Part shown: in pieces, positions 40,501-52,500 of the stretch
How the letters are laid out: every line of letters begins with the position of its first letter
How positions within the stretch are numbered: the first letter of the stretch is position 1
Position numbers and translations under genes: made by a program
The notes under the pieces: model-generated
What the model was told of the DNA's origin: nothing
Databases searched by the model: none
The model's input: the letters and a program-made list of their open reading frames with translations, nothing else
Origin: Holacanthus passer
Taxonomy: Eukaryota; Chordata; Actinopteri; Pomacanthidae
Direction: 5' to 3'
NCBI GenBank assembly: GCA_025331565.1
Contig: JAFREQ010000026.1
Coordinates: 2,790,001-2,854,000 of the forward strand
DNA length: 64,000 nucleotides

Positions 40501-43500
40501 GAGAACTAAGAATTGATCAATCAATAATACACAAGGATCGTAAACGTCAGGATGTTCGTGCACATGTGTTGAATCTGAAAAAATATACATTGAAGGTACC
40601 TTCTTGTTGACAACAGTTATGTTTACATTCAGTGTTTGCTACGTAGCCTCTCAGGGGTCACATGGTAGAAAAAAGATTCTTTGTGTAAACCGAGCGACTG
40701 CAAAAACGTTGGTTGGCAAAACATGCCGATGGATTCAACTTCACATTAGCTGAACTCGGCAGGATGTAAACTACACTCCTGCTTTCTTAATGGATGATTG
40801 TGACACGAGCCAAAGACCAATACAGCATTGCATGATACCAAGCAAAGGCCTCGTTCTTATACTCAACTTTTCCTTCTTGGCTTAAGAAGTACATTTTTTT
40901 TGTGCATTGCATTTGTTGGCCTGCTCCACATCAGCACATGTCTTCGACTCGCTGGCTTCGGTTTCTAAACCAGACAGCAGATGATGAGCAGGTGTTCCCT
41001 CTGTCATATTAATGCTGCGCTTAGATGATTATCATGAAAACAGAAAAAAAAAGAAAATCCTAACTCAAAGTCAACTGCGAGGTATTCATCTGCAGCAGGA
41101 CTTAAAAACCTCTAATGGGAAATAATTAGCCGAGGTGCTGACAGAAGAATCCATTGTGTTTTCGTTCACAATGGCACACTTTGTTTATGATCAAAATGTC
41201 GACCATTCATTCGTTCCTCACTCTGTGACAATTAGCCCGGCTGAACTCGTATGAACCTGGACTTTCAGGTGCAGCGCAGGAACACGCAGCATACCAGAGT
41301 GTGGTGTTGGTCACAGGACGAACATACGTACAACCGTGAAAACCTGGTTTGTTTGATTTGTCTGTAGAGCGTCTGGAGAGGTTTGAGAGTGTTTTAAACA
41401 AATGTGTGATATGCTATGAATGAAGGTAATGAAGATATACACAAAATAATCTCAAACCTCTGAGCGATGGTACAGTTTGGGAGGTGATCAGGGCGACATG
41501 ATGACACATCGACTGCCATTTTTGGAGGTTGAGGCTCATATTAGGTGCAAAACAAAACCACAAAGTTCATCTCTAATGATGTCAAACTTGCAAAATTTCA
41601 AAAACTGTGAGAGGAACTTTCAGGCAAACATAAACTGAAAACATAAATCTCAGTAGTACGTCATCCTTCGCCTAAACAGAGCACAAAGGTCGATGTGTCC
41701 ATCTCGGATCTGGCACTTTATTATTCTATAATTCTGCACTATATTATTCCAACAAACGTCTTAAAACTGAGTGGTCACTTTTAGCTGCATCACTTACAAA
41801 AACCTAATGTGAGTGCTGATGATCCTGATTCATCAAGCAGACGTGTCATCACATCCGGACAAACACGGACGACTATGAAAAAAACACTATTTTACTGCTG
41901 CGTCTTTAACAACCAAGACAACCAATACTTTAAAGAAGATGAAGCTGTTCAGATGGAGCTGGAGTCAGTGGATAGAAACTGAAAGCTGGATGACGATGTT
42001 TCTCAGCGCCTGGCAGAAACGGGGACATCACACAGAGAGACAAAGAATGCAGGGAAAAAATTTAACGGAAAAAAGATTTAAGAAATAAAAGGATCCTAAT
42101 GCACATGGTTTGACACGCTGGACACCATTTTGGGCCCCAGCAGTGGTCTGGACTCTGTCAGCAGATGAAGTTGGACCCCAATGTTCATCCATAAGACAGT
42201 TAGTAACAATATCGTCGCCACTTCTTCCATTGTTTTCTGCCTCACGACTTCACCTGCCTACTTTGCAGCACATGAAACTGATGCATGGTTTAGTTGGTTT
42301 GATATTCATAAGGACAAAGTCACCATCACTGATGAGCTGAACTCTGAAGCTTATTATCAGTTAGTGTGACAGTTTCTGCGTTTGTTTTCTGGTATAATTA
42401 AACCTGTGATCTTCAGTGTGTGTAAAACCTGGAACAAAGCGGATGCATCACAAACTGCCGTCACCCCTGTGCACTGTTCGGCTCGCCTGTCGCCTCTTCA
42501 TACGACTACATCTTCCCTCCGTCACTTTTACATCGTCCGATAGAATTGAATTCAAAACGAGGCCTGTGTTTATGAGGTTTTATTCACAAAGTTGCACGTA
42601 GGTCGAGAGAATGAATGATTTTGGAATCTTTGATCAGAGTAATCGATACGGCAGCTTGGCGGGCGGATAAAGGAAGCTGTTAACGCGGTTTTATCTGGGG
42701 TGTAACTCTACTCAGATGAACCTGAGGTTTGTGGCCGGACCATTCACTATGTCACGTCATTGTCCGCAGCCTCGCCAGCCGATATAGCTCAACCCTGGAT
42801 ATTACAAGATACTTATCAGCTTCGCCTCGCAGAGTGGAACGCAAATGGAGGCGTCCGGACAAAGACTGTTTCTCTCTCTATCTCTGAGAATCCTAATTGT
42901 CTGGTTTTCTCATGTAGCTGACGAGTGTTGCTGCTTTTCATCCACCTCTGAAACTCTCTGCCTCTTGTTTCCTGGCATCGCTCGGCTCTGGAAGCCGACC
43001 GGCTTTGGCTCTGCCTCTGTCGCCCTCCTGGCAAAAGATGGTCCTCATATCTGGATTAGAGACGAACACAGTGGCTCCAAATGATGATTATGTTATAACA
43101 TGATAGGATCCTGTTCGCCCACAGTTCTTGAATAATAACCAACATTGCTCCAAATTAGACTCTACTGAGTTATGAGGATCTTTTATTGGCCTACTGATGA
43201 TTCAACAGTTCAATCAGCTCTTTCTTTCTCTGACTGGCTTGACATCACAGACCGTCAGCTGATCTTCTACTGGCTTTGGTCCATTGATGAATGTTTGTTT
43301 GACGTCTTGCCCCTAAATGACGACATATTAGTCACTGCCTTCCAAAACAACCCTTATGACCTTTCCTAAAATGACTCATATCAGTGTTTTCTGATCTGCC
43401 AACTGTGTCGTAAAGTCTTGTTTGATTCAGTTACCTAAAACTACTTGGTAAATGTTAGAGAAGGATCAAATTCATGGTGACAAACCAATTTTGACTGGAC

Positions 43501-46500
43501 GCAAACTGTGGTCTCTGGTGTCAAAGGCATCAGATCTGAACAGCTAGTCGATTAATTATCAGAAAAGTCAGAAAGCTCAGTCTGCAACCCTTTTGATGAA
43601 CGGCACAATCATTTTTGTCCAAGATTGTCTTGTTTCACCCTCTTAAATGTGAGGATTTGCTGCTTTTCTTTTCGGAACAATGTGGGACCCCATGCTTCCT
43701 GTAAGATTAATGCTGGGTTCAGACTACACAATAACAGCCCGCTGACAATCCTGCAGACGAAAGCTGGGTCAGGTCGTGAACGACAATGTGTGTTGGGTGA
43801 TGTTTAGTGGGCGATAACCGACACTGCATCTGGGACACCTCACAATGTCCCGAGAAAAAAAACTAACATGTTGGAATTTTTTGCCCTAAACAACAAATTC
43901 CATGACACGTCTCAAAAGTTGACCAATAGAGACCAGAACACTCTGTAATGAGGTTGTTGGTGCTGAGAGAGGGAACTGTGGTGCAGAGGAAAGGATGCCA
44001 TTGCCTTTTCTTTGATTTTTAGACCTTTCCAAACATGAGACACACCAGTATCGTTCATTTACATCATTCATGGAAGTTGACCTTCCAGGTGACAAAGACG
44101 GCGAGCGATGATTGTGACTCTTGGCCAGTGACCATCATAACAGACAAAAATATTGTGCAGTCTGAACCATTAGATGACTCATTAGAGTATGAAGCATAAA
44201 GAGCCACAGTTGCAGGATTTTGCAGAAGAAATCACTGGAATTTGTTGATATCAAACTTCATTCAAGCTCCATTTTTCATATCAACATATACATAAATTTT
44301 GAATGTTTTGTCCTTTAACAAGTTTGCGTTTGAATCCCAGCTTGCTGAAACATGGAGACGAGTGCTTTGAACCTGCGTCCTGCCCCTGTCTGTGGAAAGG
44401 AAAGGAGTATTACCCCGGTGACAGAGTCTCCTCCCCCTGCCATCAGTGGTGAGTTCATGCATTTATCAAGCTTTTATACAAACTGTTGTTCATAGAAATA
44501 TCACGTCTGGTGTTCTCACATGATCTACATGCTTTAATTTTCCTTCCGTCCTTCAGTGGGTCTTCATCCATTTTTTCATGATGTACAAATTTGTGTGATC
44601 ATCACCAATCATTCGTCAACAATATCTGTCAGATTTAAGACAAATCTCCGACAATGTCGCCAATTTTTCAAAGTCAGATTTCGTCAAAAGTGCCGAGTCC
44701 TGAGATTGTCAGAGCAGCGAAAGTGGCCACCTGATATCCATAATTCTCTGTTATCAGAGGACAGAAGAGGCCTGGAAAACAGAGCGGGCCCTTGTATGAC
44801 TCTTTGATTCCCTCAGTTCATAGCAGGTGAAAAGAAAAACTCTCCCAGTGATCTCAGTCATTCTCCCATCCTTCCATTTCTTCTTCGAGCCGTAGCCAGA
44901 GAAGAAGACGTAGCTGACAGCCTAATGACTCAATGAGCGGCGATTCAGCCTCGGACAATTCACCAGCTACTTTTCTGCCGGCCGTAAACCCGAGGCCCTC
45001 GACAAAAGGAGGCCATTAGAGATGAAAAAAATGCCCTCGCACTAAGTGGGAACAAGTTGATGCTGAATCACTGAAGCTTTGCTGTCTTTGTAGTGTTTGC
45101 CAGCACGGGACGTTCCAGTGTGTGTTTCATCCGTGTCCGTCCATGTGCATGGCTTACGGTGATCGCCACTACAGGACGTTTGATGGACTGCTGTTTGACT
45201 ACGTTGGTGCCTGCAAAGTCTATCTCGTAAAGGTACCGAAGTTTTATTTACAGTGAGAGACCCAAAAGCTGTGGTTTTGCATATTTTAATCTATTAATCT
45301 GTAAACTTAGCACTAGTAGTTTTTGTTTTTTTAGTGAATTATGTGTTGAATGAATTTCCTTCCTCATAAGTAAATATTTCAAATCCTGCATTGTATACAT
45401 GCATGTTTACTTTCTAGTAGTCTTCTTCTTCTCTGCCTTTATTGGTGCGTCGCTGCAAACCCGATCCGTGGCATAGTGTGAAACCATTGGCAGGAAAGTG
45501 TATTGCATCCATTGTGAGATAAACTAAATTAGGACCAACTTGTAAATATATATGTAAATATATTAGGCTCAGCCTCAGCAGCGTGTCTCATGTCTTCAGA
45601 CTGTGGTTGTTGGTGTGACTGTGTCCTCTCTCCTCCACAGAGCAGCGCTGATGTGATGCTCAGTGTAGCAGCTGAGAACGTCGACTGTTTCGACAGCGGA
45701 CTCATCTGCAGGAAATCTCTGCTCATCAACATCGGCAGGTCCTTCGTAGCGTTCGACGACGACACTGGGAAACCAGTAAGAGACACTTTGAACATATTGT
45801 CTGTATTTGTTAAAGAATGATGAAGGTTACAAGTAGCAAATCCCATTTGAGAATATTTCAGTGAAATGAAAACACACTGTCCTTTGCAGAATCCATCCAG
45901 CGTGATTGACAGGAAGCAGAGGATGTTCATCTGGCCGGCCGGATACTTCACAGTGGTTCATTTCCCGGAGGAAGACGTCACCGTCCTCTGGGACCGTAAG
46001 ACCACCGTCCACATCCAGGTCGGACCTCGCTGGCAGGTAGGAGTCAGTGCTTCTCAGCAGAGTTTGCAGGGTTGTGATTTAAGATTGCGTTCCGAACATT
46101 TAGCTGATGTTCCAGTCGAGAGTCATTCTTGACTTTGGAAACAGCTGTTGACAAAACAATCTCAAACTAATTGTTCTGTTTGGGAGCTCTCGACCGTATC
46201 ACATGGTCATCATCAACAGGCTTTTTGTCTCTGCTGGTTGAAAAGTTGGGCTCGACAGTTAATTCTTTTTCCAACTGAGCAAACTCAATTTGCTGATGAA
46301 GAACATGGTTGAAAGCTGTGGAACAAGCATATCAGTGGACCTTGAGTAGACGTTGTTTCGTCAAATATTTGAGTGATTTGTTTTCTGCTTTTACGACGGT
46401 CAACAGAGAAAAACTTAATATTCTAGTCACACAAATGTGAACATGATTTCTTCCTCGCTCACCAGCTGGAGGACAGGTCAGCAGCAGTGTGCTCAGTACT

Positions 46501-49500
46501 GCCACCGGTGGTCAGAGGCTGTATTACATTGTTTATTCAGGATATGATGGTATTAATTGGATATTGATGCATATATGATGGTTCAAGAGAGATGTTGGTG
46601 ATGTGTTCAGGGGAAACTGAGCGGCCTGTGCGGGAACTTTGACATGAAGACGGTAAACGAGATGAGGACGCCCGACAACATCGACTCCCCGACTCCACAG
46701 GAGTTTGGAAACAGCTGGACCGCAGCAGAGGTGAGTGAAACATCACCTGTATCGCCTTCAACCTTTTCACAACTGAGTATTGTAGCTGTAAAGTTCTTAT
46801 CATGTTTCTGACTTCACTGAAGAATGATGTGATATGATGATGTTGATGATAACAACAGACTGACTGAACAACCTCTGTGTGTGTGTTCAGTGTGTGAACA
46901 GTCCAGACATCAGACACCCCTGCAGCCTCAGTCCTCTCAGAGAACCTTTTGCAAAGCGTCAGTGTGCCGTCCTGCTCGGTGAGGTCTTCCAGGCCTGCCA
47001 CCCGGTGGTGAGTAACTGTACAACAGCAGCAGGACAGAAGGCTGCTTGAACATCAAACACTCAATCCCTCTGTCTGATGGGTGTAAGATAAGATATATAG
47101 ATAATTAGATAGTCATTTATTTTTGACCCCAATATGTTGTAAGTCCTACTTGTTGTAAGGTGAAGTTTTGTTCTCAATAACTTCCTGAAAAGTGTTTCTC
47201 TCTGTGTCCAGGTGGATGTTACCTGGTTCTACATGAACTGCCTGGCAGACACGTGTGCCTGCAGTCGTGGCGGCGACTGCGAGTGTTTCTGCACCAGCGT
47301 GGCGGCGTACGCTCAGCGCTGCTGCCACCAGGGCGTCGCTGTCGACTGGCGCTCGCCGTCTCTGTGCCGTAAGTCAGAACTCAGGGAGAGAAACACCTGA
47401 GATATTTCTTTATCTCTGTTTCAAGAGACCATATGAATCTGAAGTCTATAATCTATATCTGTTGTTAATATTATTGTTATTGACCGTCTCTGTGCTTCTC
47501 TCTGCAGCATATGATTGTGAATTCTACAACAAAGGTATGACAATCTCTCCACTGACTTACAAGAGATTAGACAAACTACATCACACAGATAACCACACAC
47601 ACACACTCATACAAGGTTGGATGTATAGAATTTATGATTTTCATGACATTTAGGCCTCCAGCAAAATACAGCTAAGTTGTTTTTCTTTGCAGCATTTTCA
47701 GATTTCAGATTTCAACACTGCTGTGAGATATAACAATGCTGCAGTGATGTGGGAATTAAAAGATATTCAAATGATAAATGAGACGTAATCAAATCTGATC
47801 AATCAATCATTCACAGTATTTATTAGTGTGTAAAGCCACAGCAGCTGTTTGGATGCTGTGAGAATAAAAAGTCTCTTAGTTGTCAGAGTGTAAACAGGAT
47901 TATATCCACCTCCAGTTATGTCATATGGTTTGCAAACAATGCTCACCACTGACACCTCCTGTCTGCAGTTCTGGGTAAAGGTCCATTCAGGCTGATCACC
48001 TTCAGGGATCGGACCACGCTGTTGGCAGCCAGCAGGTCCAGCGGCTCTGTGTTCCTGCAGCGGGGAAACCTCAGTGCCGCCGCCGCCGGAGTCCTGTCGC
48101 AGTTCATGATGACGCCGGGCCTGAGCAGAGCTCGACCACACGGTGAGCTCCACCTACTCAGACCGAAGAGTTCGACTTCATTTACACAGCAGGATTCATT
48201 TCACCACTCTCTCGTCGCTCTGCAGTCTCCTTTAATTTTGCTTTTTGTCAGCTTTTTTTTGCCAGGGTAGTTTTAATTTACACTCATTTTCATTCAACCT
48301 CTATTTTTAAACACATTCAGGAAGAGACCTCGTTTACAATATAGCCGAGTATAAAAAACAAAAATGGAAATACAGATCTTAGACAGCAAGAAACATAAAT
48401 GAGTAAACGTTTTTAAAAATGAAGAAAAAAGTTAAGAATTAGTAAAATAATAAACTGAAGACTATATGGAGCAGTTAAAACTTGAAACAAATGAATCAAC
48501 TAAAACAAGCATGAAATTAAAAAGTTAAATTGTCTTGATGATGCAAATGAGTTGAGCTTCAGGTTGTTCTCTGCTTGTTATTCCAGGCTGCAGCTGCTCA
48601 ATGAGAACAACTGGATTTTTCAAATTCAGCAAAAACAGTCAGCAGCAGTGTTTGCTTTACTAATGCAGGACACAGTAGACGCAGTATCAGTGCATGAAAG
48701 GGAACTTCTGTGGTGGAGTTTGGGAAAGTTCGATCGATGTGTAGATACAACAGAGACGTGTTTTTCTGTCAGCGAAGAGCTGCTGAATGAGCCGACTCTG
48801 ATTTGGAGAAACATTTTTTAATCAAACGTATCTGTGGTTGAAAAGACCATGAGGAGCCATTGAATTTGGTTTCCTGGTGAGAACTGGATCATGAGCAGCA
48901 GTGTTCATCCGGCTCTTCACTGCATCGTCCAGCACATCGTTCCGTTTCCTTCCTGTTTCCCAGCTGCTCTTCTTCTGTCCTCCTTTAGCCAATCAGAGAA
49001 TCAGACGGTTTCAGCTCTCTCCTCTGATTGAAAAGCAGCCAGACGCGTTCTCCTCTTCCTCTGTTTCCTCTGCGTTCGACAGTGTTTGGAATGATTCGAG
49101 CGTCCCAGTGAAAACACTGATGGTGGAGATGGACTTCAATTGACTTCCAGTGGCAGAAGGGTTCACAGATCAGATTGCCAAATGCTAATATGGCAACCTG
49201 AGCTGCAGGCCGGTCAGCAAGCCAAGACTGGAACAAGCTGGTCTCACTGTTTGGTGCATGTGAGCAGTGATACAGCTGCAGTCCAGATCCTTTTCAACAG
49301 GAACTCAGACACGTTTTACCCCATTAAATACATGAATACGTGAGTTACTAGAAGATGATCCACATCGACAAGAATTCAGCTTCTGCGAACAAAATAAATT
49401 CAGCTCAATCACTGAAGAGTTTCTCCAGTAACATGCTGTAGAGCCTTTAAGATCATTTTTCCAAATGGTTTTCTACTAAAAAGTTGTTCGTATTTTGATT

Positions 49501-52500
49501 CATCATCTCTTCATTTACAGTCGCACCGCTCATCCAGCTCCTCCTGTGAACAGTTGGTGACAAGAAACAGGCCGGCGTTGAATGTTCAAATAAATGGGCC
49601 ATAGTCCAGAAGAGTTGGAAAAGCTATTATAAAGCTGCACTAATCAATATTTGTATTTTAATAATGAAAAAAGAAATAGCTCACCACTATGGAACTTTTT
49701 AGTGTCTTTCAGCTCATTGTTTTGGTTTTATGGCTCGAACCCTGTTTTTTCCACCATGTGTCACGTCTCAGCTGGCAGCTGATTTCAGACAAAAGGCTGC
49801 GATAAACCCACTGTTCACTTCCTGTTCAGCACCAAACAGCAAAGTTAGAGAATAACTGGTGAATGTAGTGGAGCATTTGGCAGCTAAAGAGGTCGATGCT
49901 TTCTTCAAGAGACCAAAACAGAGAAGGAAGCAGAGTTAATGTTGGACCTAAATTCATCCGGTGTTTGTACAGAGAAACACCAGATAGGGATTCTGTTTAA
50001 TTACGGAGTAAAGCAGTGGTATAGTGCGTGTTTGTGTGTTTGTGTGTGAATATGAGGAACTGTGAAGTTCTCAGGTTGAGCAGAGCTACATAAGAGTGGT
50101 CTGTTCATCATATGTTCATTTTTTTCCTTCATCATCTCAGTATCTCTATTCTCTTCGCTCATTTGCTTCCTCTGGTTCCTGCTGTACTGACGAATCATGT
50201 TCTTTTCATCTCCACAGACACATCGCGGGTTTCCTTTGAGGCAGCCGACAGACCGAACTACTTCCTGTTCGCGAGCCCTAGTGGCCAGGTGAGGCTGGCC
50301 AAGTGGGAGGAGAGCGAGGCATTCTGGGACGCGGCCACCTTTGTCCTTCACAGGAACACCTGGATCCCCGGCTACGACTCCCTGGAGTCCCACGCAAAGC
50401 CGGGCTTCTTCCTGCACGCCATGCTGCCCCGCCTCCACCTGCTCAAATACAGACACAGCGACAGCTTCCGCAAGGCCACGCTGTTCAGACTGACAGGTCA
50501 GCAGCACCGAAATGACCCATGTGCAGTGAACACATCACACACAGTTCACCAAAAGGCGTAGTTATTGATGCTGCTCTCACACTGAAAATGTTTCCAACAG
50601 TGACAGCGACAAAAATATGATGTTGTCCTCCGAGAGAGCAGCCAGGCCAATCACTGAGGCTAAAAATACAGCAGCATTTGTGTTAGTTAATGGAAAAGGT
50701 GCAGGAGCCAATAGCAGATTGAGTTTCCTGCTGACAGCAGTGAATGCCGCACACATTCAGAGTCCAGACTTCAGACGGACACTAATGGCTTTCTAAGTTC
50801 ATCACATTACTGCTCTGTGAAAACATTTGTGGGTCAGTCTAGATTAGTAACATGAGACACTTTCACATTCAACTTTTCCTGCAGATTGAGATCCAGAGTG
50901 ATGTTTATTTCATTACTGGATGAGTCGTTAAAGTTAAGGTGTATTTTAACACTTTTGACCCTGATCCATTATAACACACTCATGTATTGTGACAAAACTT
51001 TGTTCAAAACCACAAAACTTTATTTTAAATTTCAATCAAGTTCATAAAGTTTTCACAGATACCAAATATGTGTATAAAATAATACACATATCCAGAATAT
51101 TTCTGTGTAATATAATGGTGCAACAATAAGAACATGAAGAATTTCAATATTTTAGTAAAAGCAATCATGACACAGCTGGAATGAAGTCTGTAAACATGTA
51201 GGTGTGGTCTTGTAATGTTTGATAAATGTATTTTCTTTGCTAACCTGAAAGTTAATGAAGAGTAGATTTGAGGGATGTTCCAAGTTCAATAGGTTCATAT
51301 GGATACAGGCATAATAATTAATCAATTAAGCAATTAAATCATATCTAAATATGTTTACTTCACTGCAAAGGTTTGTGTTCACCCATTCTGTTTTATTTTA
51401 CTTTGTTTCTGAACTACTTTTCAGTTTCGAAGCTGAAGTCATGTTGGTGTGATGTAAAAGTGTTGTGTGTTTTTCATCAGGCCCCAGCCCAGACGCCCCT
51501 CCTGGTCCTCGGTGTCAGTGGAGGTACGATTCCTGTGTCATCCCCTGCTTCAAGACCTGCAGCGACCCGTCAGCTGAGGCCTGCGCCACCATCCCACAGT
51601 GAGACCTTTGACCTTTACAGTAGCTGTCAACATGACTCAAACAGTTTGTAGACGACAATGGATCCATCAGGCCTGAACTGACCTTTTAATCAGATATCTG
51701 ATGTCATCCACCTCTGATCTGCACGAGCTTCCTCTTTAACCACAGCTACAGTGTTTTCTTTTGAAATGTTCATTTACTTATTAGATCCAATAACTCTGAT
51801 AATGTTTCACAGTTTTGTTTTCTGCTGGGTTTTTTCATGGCTGTGTGTTTTCCTCTGTACAGGGTGGAGGGCTGCCTTCCTGTCTGCCCCCCTCACATGG
51901 TCCTGGATGAGGTCACCCGTCGGTGTGTTTACGTAGAAGACTGTAAGTAACCCCTGAACTGATTTCTTAGTGGAACAGGATGTTGTGTGGTTGTACTATT
52001 GGAGCAGGGGTCACATGTTATCAGCTAAAATCATTACTTACACCTGTGCACCAAGGTAACGACTATAATACTCTCAGTGAGGGAATTTAACGCAAGAACT
52101 TGATCTCAGCATTTCTCTAACACACTTTTTATTGTTTGCGTTCAGGCATTAAGGTCCCAGTTGCTGTGAGGCCTGTAACACCGTCCACTGCTCAGCTGAC
52201 CTCTGCAGCTGTCAGTTCTGCAACCACTACAAGCACTGCTGCCTCCACCACCCCCCTCAAGACCACCACCACTGCGGCCTCTGCCCCTCCACACACTGGT
52301 CCCACCACTAAAATCACCACCACCACTATTGCTGTGAGCACACAGGCAACCTCTTCAAAGGCCCCACCTTCCCCTGATGAGCCGATCCGTCCAGTCACCA
52401 CCTCTCCTTCTGCAGCTACTGAACCTTCCAGAACAGCAGGACCCCCGTCTTCTCCAACAGCACCACCTATTGTCAGGCCAGAGATGCCGCTGCCAACTGT

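Larger units (their letters stand above)
37633..44340. other. otog intron 23, the largest intron in the window
   Basis: A 6.7-kb intron without an exon I can support. It contains a GATTAATCGATTAATGG repeat (38885-39165) and a short inverted-terminal-repeat element (43716-44168). The stretch at about 42600-43090 is more complex and less AT-rich than its surroundings and could hold conserved non-coding sequence, which only comparison with other fish would show. Confidence 0.5.
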
